From the NCBI RefSeq assembly GCF_022865125.1, contig NZ_CP094828.1, positions 1,860,001 to 1,924,000 of the forward strand: a stretch of DNA of 64,000 bases. Direction: 5' to 3'. This document shows, piece by piece, positions 32,435 through 41,417 of the stretch (position 1 is its first letter; each line of letters begins with the position of its first letter). The notes beneath the pieces are model-generated. The model did no database searches, was not told the DNA's origin, and saw nothing but the letters and a program-made list of their open reading frames with translations. This DNA comes from Acuticoccus sp. I52.16.1. GTDB lineage: Bacteria > Pseudomonadota > Alphaproteobacteria > Rhizobiales > Amorphaceae. Made by a program: the position numbers and the translations under genes.

Positions 32435-33184
32435 TCAGGCCGCGGCCAGCTTCTCCATCACCTCGTCGGACATCTCGTAGTTGGCGAACACCTTCTGCAC
32501 GTCGTCGTCGTCCTCCAGGACGTCGATCAGCTTCATCAGGGTCGCACCCTTGTCTTCGTCGACCGGGGTGGTGTTCTGCGGGCGCCAGATGATCGACACC
32601 GACTGCGGGTCGCCCAGCCGCTCGGTCAGCGCGCCGGAGACCTCGGCCAGATCCTCGAACGCGCAGGTGACGACGTGGCCCTCCTCGTCGGACACCACGT
32701 CCTCGGCGCCGGCCTCGATGGCGGCCTCCATCATGGCGTCGGCGTCGCCGGCCTCGGGGCCGTAGACGATCTCGCCCACGCGGTCGAACATGAACGCGAC
32801 CGAGCCGGTCTCGCCCAGCGCCCCGCCGTGCTTGGAGAAGGCCGAACGGATCACCCCCGCGGTGCGGTTGCGATTGTCGGTCAGCGCCTCGACGAGGACG
32901 GCGACGCCGCCGGGGCCGTAGCCCTCGTATCGGACCTCGTCGTAGTTGGCGTCCTCGTCGCCGGCGGCCTTCTTGATCGCGCGCTCGATGACGTCCTTCG
33001 GCACGGACTGCGCCTTCGCGGCCTGGACCGCGAGGCGCAGACGCGGATTCATCTCCGGATCCGGCGTGCCCATCTTCGCCGCGACCGTGATCTCGCGCGA
33101 GAGCTTGGAAAACAGTTTCGACCGCTTGGCGTCCTGCGCGCCCTTGCGATGCATGATGTTCTTGAACTTGGAATGGCCGGCCAT
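32435..33184 (-). CDS. yebC: YebC/PmpR-family protein
   Basis: A 249-residue protein of full family length. The N-terminus [20 protein letters not shown], the central block [20 protein letters not shown] and SAFSKHGG are diagnostic. YebC proteins act as transcriptional or translational regulators, recently linked with ribosome stalling at proline stretches. It sits upstream of ruvC as in many proteobacteria. Confidence 0.97.
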   Translation of the reverse strand: MAGHSKFKNIMHRKGAQDAKRSKLFSKLSREITVAAKMGTPDPEMNPRLRLAVQAAKAQSVPKDVIERAIKKAAGDEDANYDEVRYEGYGPGGVAVLVEALTDNRNRTAGVIRSAFSKHGGALGETGSVAFMFDRVGEIVYGPEAGDADAMMEAAIEAGAEDVVSDEEGHVVTCAFEDLAEVSGALTERLGDPQSVSIIWRPQNTTPVDEDKGATLMKLIDVLEDDDDVQKVFANYEMSDEVMEKLAAA

Positions 33185-33251
33185 CGTCGTCCCCTCAACT
33201 CACGGGGGTATTTAGCCGCATTGCGGACCGAACGTAAGGCCGGGCCAAACG

Positions 33252-33518
33252 TCAATGAACCGCGATGGACTCGGTGTCGGCGATTTCGGCGCCGACGATG
33301 GAGCGATAGACACGCATCCAGAACCGCGTCTCGTCGAGGCGGTCGTCGAGCAGTCGGTCGCATGCTATGGCAACCGCGACCATTCCGGCGCTGACACCAT
33401 GGATCGCCTCCATCATGTACCGCGCATCGGAAATGGCCACATCGTCACAGCCACGATTGCTACTGAAAAAATTGCGTGCCATCGCGAGGCACTTGTCGTC
33501 GAGCAACGCTGAAGGCAT
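33252..33518 (-). CDS. Small hypothetical protein
   Basis: 88 residues from the ATG at 33518 (a GTG at 33527 is also in frame). It has no known domain, but helix-rich sequence (ARYMMEAIHGVSAGMVAVAI, ETRFWMRVYRSIVGAEI). GC content is lower than its neighbours. It lies between yebC and luxR on the minus strand, and the luxR upstream region begins just before it. Function unknown; gene status is moderately supported. Confidence 0.5.
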   Translation of the reverse strand: MPSALLDDKCLAMARNFFSSNRGCDDVAISDARYMMEAIHGVSAGMVAVAIACDRLLDDRLDETRFWMRVYRSIVGAEIADTESIAVH

Positions 33519-33577
33519 GGAGCCCACCTTTGGGACGTCGTTTCACCTATCAGTTTTCTAAATTTTGTGGCGAACAT

Positions 33578-33600
33578 TGGGTATATCCCCAAATTGGGGA
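33578..33600. promoter_or_regulatory. Palindromic operator candidate upstream of luxR
   Basis: CCCCAA-A-TTGGGG (33587-33599) is a perfect palindrome. An extra TTGGG half-site (about 33578-33582) is spaced so that it also pairs with CCCAA. It lies about 100 bases before luxR in an A/T-rich patch, and could bind LuxR or another dimeric regulator. Confidence 0.4.
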
Positions 33601-33697
33601 GGGGGGCGGTGCGGCGCCGGAGGTCGATTGGCCACTTGCGCAGCACAGCCGATGTTTGAGATGAACAACCGCTGAAGCGAGCGGTGGGGGCCGATCC

Positions 33698-34480
33698 ATG
33701 GGTCGCCGAGGCCATCAGATGAACGATCACGGGACCGCGTCCGGCCGCGCCGACCTGTCGCCGCCCTCATCCCAGGGAAGCATCGTGGACGTCGTCACCG
33801 CTGCACGAAGCATGAACCGCGCTGTCCGGGCGATCCGGGACTTCTACCCGCTCGTGCGCCACGTGACCTACGTCGCCGCGCGCTACGGCACCGAGCCGCA
33901 TCGCGACCCCTACGTGCGCACGACCTATCCGCCAAGCTGGCTGGTGCGCTACCTCTTCAAGCAATATTGGCGGATCGATCCGGTCGGGCGCGAGGGCTTC
34001 CACCGCTCCATCCCGTTCAACTGGCACGACCTCGATGACGGCACCCCCGAGGTGCAGGCCTTCTTCGCCGACGCGCGCAAGCACGGGCTGGGCCGCACCG
34101 GCCTGTTGATCCCGCTCACCAACAAGAGCAACCAGCGCGGCATCCTCTCGCTCAACACCGACGAGGACGACGACGAGTGGGAGGACTTCACCGACGAGGA
34201 GCTGCCGGCGCTGCTCGAGGTGGGCCACGTCCTCCACGTGCGCGCGACGCGGGAGATCTTCGGCGAGGCGGCGCCGACGCGGCTCAGCCCGCGCGAGAAG
34301 GAGATGCTGCACTGGATCAGCCTGGGCAAGGAAGTGCCCGACATCGCGCTGATCACCGGCCTCTCCGAGCACACGGTGCGCACCTACCTGAAGTCGGCGC
34401 GACTGAAGCTCGACGCGTCGACCATGGCCCAGGCGGTCGTCAAGGCCGAGCGGATGGGCCTCCTCAACGAAAACCCCTGA
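33698..34480 (+). CDS. LuxR-family quorum-sensing regulator
   Basis: 260 residues. The N-terminal autoinducer-binding domain (about 35-180) has the conserved W-Y-D set in SWLVRYLFKQYWRIDPV. The C-terminal helix-turn-helix (about 195-255) has LSPREKEMLHWISLGKE and LSEHTVRTYLKSARLKL. It probably binds the acyl-homoserine lactone made by the convergent luxI (34720-35370). Two starts are possible: ATG 33698 (GGGGG upstream) and ATG 33719 (GAGG seven bases upstream); the second removes a short unstructured N-terminus. Confidence 0.93.
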   Translation: MGRRGHQMNDHGTASGRADLSPPSSQGSIVDVVTAARSMNRAVRAIRDFYPLVRHVTYVAARYGTEPHRDPYVRTTYPPSWLVRYLFKQYWRIDPVGREGFHRSIPFNWHDLDDGTPEVQAFFADARKHGLGRTGLLIPLTNKSNQRGILSLNTDEDDDEWEDFTDEELPALLEVGHVLHVRATREIFGEAAPTRLSPREKEMLHWISLGKEVPDIALITGLSEHTVRTYLKSARLKLDASTMAQAVVKAERMGLLNENP

Positions 34481-34509
34481 CCGCCCCCGCCCCGACCAGC
34501 TCCGGGGCG

Positions 34510-34567
34510 GACGGGCTCGAGACGGACGAGCTCGAGAGGGACGAGCTCGGGGGGACGGACTCGGGGG
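34510..34567. repeat. Degenerate 15-bp tandem repeat between luxR and luxI
   Basis: Three copies of GACGRGCTCGAGAVG-like units (34510-34524, 34525-34539, 34540-34554) and a partial fourth copy follow the luxR stop. They sit in a very GC-rich convergent intergenic region. Confidence 0.6.
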
Positions 34568-34583
34568 CGCCGCTCCGGCGCCC
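34565..34583. terminator. Hairpin between convergent luxR and luxI
   Basis: Perfect 8-bp stem GGGCGCCG/CGGCGCCC with a 3-base loop. There is no T-run. By position it could serve either convergent transcript. Confidence 0.45.
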
Positions 34584-34719
34584 GTCCCCGTCCCGCCCCT
34601 GCTCGCGTGCGGCCGGCGGCGCCGACCGCGGGTGGGCCGGCCGTGGCCGACCCCGGACCGCCGCGCGCCGTCCGCCGCGCCGCCGCGGCCGCTTCACGTC
34701 AGCGCGCGGCCGGCTCGCG

Positions 34720-35370
34720 TCACGCCGCCTCCCGCATCGTGCGGGCGGCGAGCTTGGGGGCCCGCTGCAGCACGCGCTCGTGGTGGCCGAGCTGGTCGCG
34801 CACCGCCTGCAGCGCATCGCGGCCGGACTCGGTCAACCCGAGCATCACCGGTGTGCTGAAGGCTTCGGTGCGACCCACGATGTCGATCCGTGCGCCGGCG
34901 CGCCGCCAGATCCGCAGGCGAACGTCGTCGAAGTTGGAGAGGAAGGTCTCGACACCGTTGCGCGCGCCGAACTCCATGCCGGCGAGCAGCATCATCCGCA
35001 GCACCTCCAGCACGCGGCGGTTGGGATAGTGCTTCTTCATCAACTCGTCATCGACGCACAGCCGCGTGATTTCCCACACGAAGGGCGATTGAAATGCAAC
35101 CGCATCGGGAACGGTGGCCGAGAACACGTCTGTGAGCAACGTGGGGCCGGATGTGGGCATCAATCGTGCGGCTGCGTAGACATATTGCGCATCCGGGTCG
35201 GTATGAAACAGATAAATAGGGTTAAGATCGTCATACTGATCCCGCTCGAGCCCCCCCTCTGCTTCCACCCACTTCAGCTGCTCGCAGAACACACGATGCC
35301 GAAGATTGAACATTTGATCCAGAAGATGACCGAACTCTGCGAATTGACGCGACTCGATAGCGAAGTACAT
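34720..35370 (-). CDS. Acyl-homoserine-lactone synthase (LuxI family)
   Basis: 216 residues that make an AHL signal from S-adenosylmethionine and an acyl-ACP or acyl-CoA. The invariant LuxI residues are at near-canonical positions: Arg24 (NLRHRVF), Phe28, Trp34, Asp44 and Asp47, Arg69 (AAARLMPT), Glu100 and Arg103 (VWEITRL). The ATG at 35370 was chosen because GGAGA lies seven bases before it; an ATG at 35382 overlaps that site. It is convergent with luxR. Acyl chain length cannot be read from sequence. Confidence 0.94.
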   Translation of the reverse strand: MYFAIESRQFAEFGHLLDQMFNLRHRVFCEQLKWVEAEGGLERDQYDDLNPIYLFHTDPDAQYVYAAARLMPTSGPTLLTDVFSATVPDAVAFQSPFVWEITRLCVDDELMKKHYPNRRVLEVLRMMLLAGMEFGARNGVETFLSNFDDVRLRIWRRAGARIDIVGRTEAFSTPVMLGLTESGRDALQAVRDQLGHHERVLQRAPKLAARTMREAA

Positions 35371-35424
35371 AGCATTCTCCATCAGCGGTATTGCCGATAG
35401 ATAAAATGCTTATTGATTGGGTCG

Positions 35425-35436
35425 GTTTAGGTAAAC
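35425..35436. promoter_or_regulatory. Lux-box-like dyad upstream of luxI
   Basis: GTTTA-GG-TAAAC is a perfect 12-bp dyad about 55 bases upstream of the luxI start, in a short A/T-rich region. It is shorter than a classical 18-20 bp lux box, so it is a candidate only. Confidence 0.35.
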
Positions 35437-35561
35437 GCTAATTAATATATGCAAGCACACGTATAGATGGCGGCCCGACCGACCCCTGCGAGTGGAATGC
35501 CACTTTATGCGCGCGTCGTTGCCGCACTATTGCGCAAAATCTTAGTCGTTTTGTGGCAGTC

Positions 35562-36383
35562 TCAGCCCCACGCGGTGGGGCCGGCCTCGTCTAGCTCGCC
35601 GCCGATGCGGATCGGAACGATCCAGCGGGCCAGGCCCGTCTTGTCGTCGGTTTCCACCGCGACGCCGCAGATCGTCGCGGGGCCGGTCGCCGGAGTGATG
35701 CGCTGGCCCGGCACCCGCTCGATCATGCGCCGGACGGGCTCCTCCTTGTCCATGCCGATGACGCCGTCATAAGCACCGCACATGCCAAGGTCGGTGATGA
35801 AGGCGGTGCCGCCGGGCAAGACGCGGTGATCGGCCGTCGGGCAGTGGGTGTGGGTGCCGACCACCAGCGACACGCGCCCGTCCAGCATGTGGCCGAACAC
35901 CTGCTTCTCGCTCGTCGCCTCGGCGTGCACGTCGACGATCGCGGCGTCCACCTCCGAGCCCAGCGCATGCACCTCGAGCGCGGCCTCCAGCGGACGGATC
36001 GGGTCGTCGAGCGGATCCATGAAGATGCGGCCCATGACGTTGGCGACGAGGACGCGCGCGCCGTTGCGGGCGGTGAACATCGCCGCGCCGTGGCCGGGCG
36101 TTCCGGGGGGAAAGTTGATCGGCCGCAGCATGCGCGGCTGCCGCTCGATGAAGACCAGCGCCTCGCGCTGGTCCCACACGTGATTGCCGGTGGTGATCGC
36201 GTCGGCGCCCGCGTCCAAGAGGTCCTGGGCGATCTCCTCGGAGATGCCGAAGCCGCCTGCGGCATTCTCGCCGTTCACCACTACGAAGTCGAGCGACCAG
36301 CGCTCCACCAGGCGCGGCAGATGGGTCGTCACCGCCTGCCGGCCGGCCCGGCCGACGACGTCCCCCAGCACGACGATCCTCAT
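35562..36383 (-). CDS. YmdB-family metallophosphoesterase
   Basis: 273 residues of the TIGR00282/YmdB family, di-metal phosphodiesterases active on cyclic nucleotides in studied members. Metal ligands are visible in MRIVVLGDVVGR (Asp8), VVNGENAAGG, TTGNHVWDQ, VDVHAEATSEK and VGTHTHCPTAD, and the family ending ARWIVPIRI is present. It lies 95 bases downstream of the 5-formyl-THF cyclo-ligase gene on the same strand, a pairing common in Hyphomicrobiales. Confidence 0.93.
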   Translation of the reverse strand: MRIVVLGDVVGRAGRQAVTTHLPRLVERWSLDFVVVNGENAAGGFGISEEIAQDLLDAGADAITTGNHVWDQREALVFIERQPRMLRPINFPPGTPGHGAAMFTARNGARVLVANVMGRIFMDPLDDPIRPLEAALEVHALGSEVDAAIVDVHAEATSEKQVFGHMLDGRVSLVVGTHTHCPTADHRVLPGGTAFITDLGMCGAYDGVIGMDKEEPVRRMIERVPGQRITPATGPATICGVAVETDDKTGLARWIVPIRIGGELDEAGPTAWG

Positions 36384-36478
36384 CGAAGGCCTCGCCGCGT
36401 CGGATAATCGCAGATGTGTGTCATGTCAGGCGTCCTGCGGCGCGGTCCCGGCAAGGTCAACTCCAAATTCGGTGCACC

Positions 36479-37036
36479 TCAGGCGATCCGGATGAACTCC
36501 CGCTCGGTGAGGATGGCGTCGAGCCGCGCGTCGTGCGCCTCAAGCGGCAGCTCGGGCATCTCCTGCGCAGCAAACGCGATGCCGACGGTGCGCCGGCCGG
36601 GATGCGCCGCGAGATAGCGGTCGTAGTGGCCCTTGCCGTAGCCGAGCCGCCCGCCCGCCCGCGTGAAAGCCAGCAGCGGCACCAGCAGGACGTCCGGCAC
36701 CACCTCCTCGCCGCCGCTGGGCTCGGTGAGGCCGAAGCCGCCGCGCTCCAGGCTGTCGCCCGCACCCATCACGAGGAACCACATACGGTCCGCGCGCACC
36801 TTGGGCAGCGCGATCCGCGCGCGCGGCGCCAACGCCTCCATCAGAGGCCGCGGATCGATCTCGTCGCGGATCGGCAGATAGCCGGAGACGACGGGGCCGG
36901 CCGGCAACTCGGCCGCGCGGGCCGCGATGGCCGCGGCCGACCCGGCGACCGTGCGGGCCGCCTCGCGCCGCCGCCGCATCGCCTCGGTGCGCAGGCGCGC
37001 CTTGACCTCGGCCGCGGTGTCGCCCACCCCCGTCAT
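36479..37036 (-). CDS. 5-formyltetrahydrofolate cyclo-ligase
   Basis: 185 residues. It converts 5-formyl-THF to 5,10-methenyl-THF with ATP in folate one-carbon metabolism. The signature GGRLGYGKGHYDRYL and the phosphate/folate region VSGYLPIRDEIDPRPLM are present. The ATG at 37036 overlaps the DMT transporter stop by four bases (ATGA); the frame stays open far upstream but those codons are antisense to other genes. Confidence 0.94.
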   Translation of the reverse strand: MTGVGDTAAEVKARLRTEAMRRRREAARTVAGSAAAIAARAAELPAGPVVSGYLPIRDEIDPRPLMEALAPRARIALPKVRADRMWFLVMGAGDSLERGGFGLTEPSGGEEVVPDVLLVPLLAFTRAGGRLGYGKGHYDRYLAAHPGRRTVGIAFAAQEMPELPLEAHDARLDAILTEREFIRIA

Positions 37037-37974
37037 GGCCGCAGGGGCGCGCCGACTTTGCGCTCGTCGCGTTGCAGGCCGAGCCGCCGCTCGCGCAGGA
37101 TGACGAAAATGCCCGAGGCCACGACGATCGTCCCGCCGATGAGCACGTAGACGCTCGGCACCTCGTCGAAGATGAAGTAGCCGAACAGCACCACCCAGAT
37201 CATCGACGTATACTCGAACGGGGCGATCAGCGACGCCTCGGCGTGCTGGTAGGCCTGGGTGAGCAGCAGCTGCCCCACCCCGCCCGACACGCCGATGACG
37301 ACGAGGCCGAGGAGGTCGTACCAGGTCGGCATGATCCAGGTCGGCATGGTCAGGAGCGTCATCACCGTGCCGGCGAGGAGGAAATAGAGGACGATCGTGC
37401 TCGTCGCCTCCGTGCGGGCGAGCTGACGCACGAAGACCGAGGCGAGCGCCATGAAGACCGCCGCGGCCAGCGCCAGCGCCGCGCCCAGGGCCGCCGTGTC
37501 GTTGGCGATGTCGAACCCGGCGCGGATCTGCGGGACGAGGATGACGACCACGCCCAGGAAGCCGATGCCGACGGCGGACCAGCGGTAGATGCGCACCGTC
37601 TCGCCCAGCAGGAAGGCGGCGAGCATCACCATCATCAGCGGCGCGACGTAGACGATCGCGGTCGCCTCCGGCAGCGACAGGTGCTCCAGCGCGGCGAACC
37701 ACAGCCCCATCGCGAACATTCCCGCGGCCGCGCGCTTGACGTGGCCGACGACCGACTTTGTCTCCAACGCATCGTGCAGATGGCCGGTCCAGACGATGAC
37801 GATGAGCACCGGGATGAGGCCGAAGAAGTTGCGCGCGAACAGCATCTGGCCGACGGGTACACGCTCGCCCACCAGCTTGACCATGGTCAGCATGACCGAG
37901 AAAATCACGACGGAGAGGACTTTCCACGTCACTCCGATGGCGGGATTGGAGGTCGTGGTCGCACGAACGGTCAT
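37033..37974 (-). CDS. EamA/DMT-family transporter
   Basis: 313 residues with ten predicted membrane helices in two EamA repeats. Typical features are the FARNFFGLIPVLIVIVW region, EATAIVYVAPLMMVMLAA and EASLIAPFEYTSMIWVVLFG. Start ATG at 37974 (MTVRATTTSNP). It is translationally coupled to the folate cyclo-ligase gene. The exported substrate is unknown. Confidence 0.93.
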   Translation of the reverse strand: MTVRATTTSNPAIGVTWKVLSVVIFSVMLTMVKLVGERVPVGQMLFARNFFGLIPVLIVIVWTGHLHDALETKSVVGHVKRAAAGMFAMGLWFAALEHLSLPEATAIVYVAPLMMVMLAAFLLGETVRIYRWSAVGIGFLGVVVILVPQIRAGFDIANDTAALGAALALAAAVFMALASVFVRQLARTEATSTIVLYFLLAGTVMTLLTMPTWIMPTWYDLLGLVVIGVSGGVGQLLLTQAYQHAEASLIAPFEYTSMIWVVLFGYFIFDEVPSVYVLIGGTIVVASGIFVILRERRLGLQRDERKVGAPLRP

Positions 37975-38145
37975 GCGTCTTCTTCGTCCCCGCCGCGGCG
38001 ATTTGCAAGAGCACCCGCCGGCGCCGGACGCACAATTTGATCGAAATCGTCTGACATTTCCGGGGCCCGGCATCGCCCCGCCCGATGCGGCGAACGGAAC
38101 ACCGGCGAGACCCCGCTCGTTGGCCCTTGCGAAAAGGGGAACATC

Positions 38146-39027
38146 ATGCAGGAACGGCCCAGCACCCTCGATGCGGTGCGCGCCAGGATCGGCGCCATTC
38201 CCGTCACCGGCACGCCGGAGGAGCGACGCGCGGCGTTCGCGCGGCTCGCCGGGCCGCAGCCGCGCCCGGAGTCCATTCGCCTCGGAGGGATCGAGGCGCT
38301 CGCGGTCGGCGACGGGCCGACGCTCGTCTGGTTCCACGGCGGCGGCCTCGTCTTCGGCTCGCCCGAGACCCATGCGATGATGGCCGTGGCGCTCGCCGCG
38401 ACCGGCATTCGCGTAGTCATGCCGCGCTACCGCCTTGCGCCCGAAGCGCGCTGGCCGGCGATGCTGGACGATGCGGCCGAGGCCGCCGTGGCGGCGCGCC
38501 GCGCGTGCGGACCGATCGTGCTCGGCGGGGTCAGCGCCGGCGGTCATCTCGCCATCACGCTCGCACGGCGGCAGCCGGGGCTGGCCGAGGGCCTGGCGCT
38601 GCTCTCGCCCAACACCGACCGCACCGGCGCCGGCCCCACCCGCACCGCCATCGCCGGCGACGCGATGTGCGACGACGCGGTGGACCGTGCCCTGGCCGAC
38701 ATCGCGCTCGGCCCCGAGGACCGGCACGACCCGGACGTGTCGCCGGTCTTTGCCGATCTTGGCGCGCTGCCGCCCACGCACGTGGAGGTCGGCGGGGCGG
38801 AGATCCTGCTGGGCGACAGCCTCGCCTTCGCCCAGAAAGCGGCGATCGACGGCGCGCGCGTCGCCCTGCAACTGACGCCCGGCCTCTTCCACATGGCGGC
38901 CCTGTGGCCCGACGCCTCGGACGAGGCGCGCGCGCAGCTCGGACGTCTCGGCGCCTTTACCCGCAACACGCTGACCGGCGCTCAGGCGGCGGCGCGCGCC
39001 GCTCGCCTCGAACCCGACCCGGCATGA
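38146..39027 (+). CDS. Alpha/beta hydrolase, hormone-sensitive-lipase-like esterase
   Basis: 293 residues of the HSL (family IV) esterase group. The oxyanion-hole motif FHGGGLVFGS, the nucleophile elbow GGVSAGGH and the C-terminal catalytic His in GLFHM are clear. The acid residue lies in the GGAEILLGDS region. It is cytosolic, with no signal peptide. AAAAGGGG before the ATG at 38146 supports the start. The natural substrate is unknown. Confidence 0.92.
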   Translation: MQERPSTLDAVRARIGAIPVTGTPEERRAAFARLAGPQPRPESIRLGGIEALAVGDGPTLVWFHGGGLVFGSPETHAMMAVALAATGIRVVMPRYRLAPEARWPAMLDDAAEAAVAARRACGPIVLGGVSAGGHLAITLARRQPGLAEGLALLSPNTDRTGAGPTRTAIAGDAMCDDAVDRALADIALGPEDRHDPDVSPVFADLGALPPTHVEVGGAEILLGDSLAFAQKAAIDGARVALQLTPGLFHMAALWPDASDEARAQLGRLGAFTRNTLTGAQAAARAARLEPDPA

Positions 39028-39056
39028 AAAAGGCCGGGGCGACATGCGCCCCGGCC
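39027..39056. terminator. Bidirectional terminator
   Basis: A perfect 10-bp stem GGCCGGGGCG/CGCCCCGGCC (39032-39056) with a 5-base loop. Five A on the left (39027-39031) give a T-run for the leftward TAXI-like gene. To the right only GATTT follows, a weak tail for the rightward esterase gene. It sits exactly between the two convergent genes. Confidence 0.85.
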
Positions 39057-39087
39057 CGATTTCGTCGTCACGCGGCCGATCGCTCGC

Positions 39088-40071
39088 TCAGAAGCGCTCG
39101 GAGACCTGCTTGTCGAGGTCCGTGACCATCTCGTTGACCCCGTATTCCTCGGAGAGCTGCTCCACCTCGAGCATCAGCTTGGCGAGCGGGCCGCCTTGCG
39201 GGATGAACGCCTCGGCGGGCATGTCCTTCAGCTTCTGGATGAACTCCCGATAGTCGCCCTGCGCCCAGGTGTCTTCCAGCTTGTCCGGATTGCCGGCGAA
39301 GAGGAGTGCCTTGGAGCACATCGCCGGGACGGTCTTGGTCTCGCCGAGGCCGAACCAGGAGAGGTCGTAAGGTGCCTTGCGGTTGAGGTAATAGTCCGAC
39401 GACCCCTTGGCGACCGCCGGGGACAGGATGCCCATCACGCTCATGCCCGCGTCGTAGGCCGCGTTGACCATGCCGTCCGTCGGGTTCGGATAGGCGTAGA
39501 AGACGCCGACCGCGCCGCGCTTGGACTGCACCGCCTTGAAGATCGCCTCCTGACCCGAGGCATATTCGAAGTTCGGCGTCACCCCCTCCAGCGACGGCTC
39601 CGTCTCGAAGAGCCTGCGGATGAACGCCTCGGAGCCCGACCCCTCGGGCACGACGAAGGTGACGCGCTGCGCGTTCGTCATGACCGACTTCCAGTTCGGC
39701 AGGCGCCCCTCCTTGGTGAAGGCCATCGCGCACTCGCCGGGGAGGTCGCTGCGGACGATCTGCGTGTCGCCGCCGGAGACCGCGTCGTAGGTGAGCCCGC
39801 CCTGGCCGATGCCGAAGCAGATGTTTTGCGTTTCCGCGGCGCAGGCGTTGGCGTTGGCGACCGCGCCGCCGGACGGCACGCGGCGGACCTCGTAGCCGAA
39901 CGGGCGCGCGAGCTCCTTGAGCTGCTCCTCGACCGCCTGGCCCATCCCGTTGTGGTAGGTGGAGCCTTCGCCCGTCGGCGCGCCTCCGGTGTAGATGACT
40001 ATCTCGGTCGTCTGCGCCGCGGCGGCCGTCGTCATCGCGAGCACGGCGGCGAGGGCAAGCAGTCTCTTCAT
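39088..40071 (-). CDS. Orphan TAXI-like periplasmic solute-binding protein
   Basis: 327 residues with a signal peptide (MKRLLALAAVLAMTTAAAAQ). The N-terminal IVIYTGGAPTGEGSTYHNGM resembles the ligand loop of TAXI-type TRAP binding proteins, and FVVPEGSGSEAFIRRL fits the second lobe. No permease gene lies nearby, so it must work with a distant TRAP permease or as a sensor. Family placement within type 2 periplasmic binding proteins is sound; the substrate is unknown. Confidence 0.82.
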   Translation of the reverse strand: MKRLLALAAVLAMTTAAAAQTTEIVIYTGGAPTGEGSTYHNGMGQAVEEQLKELARPFGYEVRRVPSGGAVANANACAAETQNICFGIGQGGLTYDAVSGGDTQIVRSDLPGECAMAFTKEGRLPNWKSVMTNAQRVTFVVPEGSGSEAFIRRLFETEPSLEGVTPNFEYASGQEAIFKAVQSKRGAVGVFYAYPNPTDGMVNAAYDAGMSVMGILSPAVAKGSSDYYLNRKAPYDLSWFGLGETKTVPAMCSKALLFAGNPDKLEDTWAQGDYREFIQKLKDMPAEAFIPQGGPLAKLMLEVEQLSEEYGVNEMVTDLDKQVSERF

Positions 40072-40169
40072 CCTTGGGTCCCTTTCTTATCGGGGTGCGC
40101 TGTCGCGCCATGAGAGATAAGGTCGCCGACGCGACGAAACAAAGGCAGACGAACCAAGGCATTGAAATC

Positions 40170-40337
40170 GTGAATGACTCCAATGACCGCGACGCCCGCC
40201 TCGCCGCCGCCTTGCGGTCCAACCTGAAACGCCGGAAATCGCAGGCGAAAACCCGCCGGGACGACGCTCCGGCGACGCCCGAAACACCGGCGAACACTGG
40301 GAAAATTCCCCCGCCTGCGCGCGACGACGAGAGCTGA
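40170..40337 (+). CDS. Small basic protein, RLAAALRxNLKRRKxQA type
   Basis: About 55 residues from GTG at 40170, or 75 residues from ATG at 40110 in the same frame. The core RLAAALRSNLKRRKSQAKTR recalls a short hypothetical protein common in alphaproteobacteria. The rest is Pro/Ala-rich and disordered. It is divergent from the TAXI-like gene. Function unknown. Confidence 0.65.
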   Translation: MNDSNDRDARLAAALRSNLKRRKSQAKTRRDDAPATPETPANTGKIPPPARDDES

Positions 40338-40533
40338 GCCCGGCCCGCCGCGTGCCCCCGGCGGGCGGCGCGGCGCGCCTCGCCAGTGCCGCTCGAGGGA
40401 CGCCGCCGCTACACATCGATGCACGAAGATGTGTGCCGCCGGGAGCGACCGCGCGACGAACGGGCCGGCGGGCTTTGAAAAACCGGGCGCATCCGTCCTC
40501 TAATGCGGGAGGCGCACAACGGAGGGCACCCGC

Positions 40534-41367
40534 ATGGACCAGACCGAACGCTTCCTCGACCCCATCCTCACATGGCTCGCCGTCCAAGGCGTCAACTTGC
40601 TGACGGCGCTGGTCGTCCTCGTGGTCGGCTGGTGGCTGGCCGGGCGCGTCAAGGCCTGGGCCGAGCACTACATGGAGCGCTCCGACCATCTCGACCCGAT
40701 CGTCGAGAGCTTCCTCGCCTCGCTGGTCTACTATGGCCTGCTGGCGGTGCTCCTGATCGTGGCGCTGAACCTCGCGGGGGTGCAGACGGCGAGCCTCGTC
40801 GCTGTGCTGGGCGCGGCGTCGCTGGCGGTGGGGCTGGCGCTGCAAGGCTCGCTCACGTCGCTGGCCGCCGGGGTGATGATCATCGTCATGCGGCCGTTCA
40901 AGATCGGCGACTACATCGAGGTGTCCGGCCAGGCGGGGACGGTGAAGTCGATCTCGTTGTTCCTGACCGAGCTTGCCACCTACGACAACATCCAGAAACT
41001 GATGCCCAACTCCGAAGTCTGGGGCGCGACGGTGACCAACTATTCCGTCTATGCGACGCGCATGCTCGATATCGCCGCCTCGATCGACTACGACGATTCC
41101 ATCGACACCGCGCTGGCGACGCTGAAGACGCTGGCCGCAACGCACCCCGAGGTGATGGCCGAGCCGGCACCCGCCGCATTCGTCGACGCGATGGGCGAAT
41201 CCTCGGTCGACCTCACCCTGCGCGTGTGGGTGGCGGCGGACGACTACTGGCCGCTGAAGCGCGAGTTGACCAAGCGCGCTAAGGAGCTGATCGAGGAGTC
41301 GGGCCTGTCGATCCCCTATCCGCACCGACAGATCGTGTCGCAGAAGGCGGCGCGTCCGGCGGCTTGA
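40534..41367 (+). CDS. Small-conductance mechanosensitive channel (MscS family)
   Basis: 277 residues. Three N-terminal membrane helices are followed by the pore helix region ASLAVGLALQGSLTSLAAG and the beta domain that starts at VMRPFKIGDYIEVSG, with LMPNSEVWG following. It opens on membrane tension to release osmolytes during osmotic downshock. GGAGGG lies seven bases before the ATG. Confidence 0.96.
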   Translation: MDQTERFLDPILTWLAVQGVNLLTALVVLVVGWWLAGRVKAWAEHYMERSDHLDPIVESFLASLVYYGLLAVLLIVALNLAGVQTASLVAVLGAASLAVGLALQGSLTSLAAGVMIIVMRPFKIGDYIEVSGQAGTVKSISLFLTELATYDNIQKLMPNSEVWGATVTNYSVYATRMLDIAASIDYDDSIDTALATLKTLAATHPEVMAEPAPAAFVDAMGESSVDLTLRVWVAADDYWPLKRELTKRAKELIEESGLSIPYPHRQIVSQKAARPAA

Positions 41368-41417
41368 CCGCCACGGCGCGTCGTCGTCACCGCACGGACG
41401 CGATGCGCCCACGAGAA

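Noticed and set aside
34510-34567. Possible CRISPR or other phased repeat array
   Set aside because: Units are 15 bp, contiguous and degenerate, with no spacers and no cas genes.
36384-36478. 6S RNA (ssrS), which often lies next to the folate cyclo-ligase gene
   Set aside because: The gap is only 95 bases, lies downstream rather than upstream of the gene, and shows no long hairpin with a central bubble.
36479-38035. A 518-residue fusion of folate cyclo-ligase with an upstream extension
   Set aside because: The upstream part is an out-of-frame reading of the EamA transporter gene. The ATGA overlap at 37033-37036 gives normal starts for both genes.
37033-39045. A 670-residue version of the EamA transporter
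   Set aside because: The first ~357 codons are antisense to the plus-strand esterase gene; the ATG at 37974 gives a normal-length transporter.
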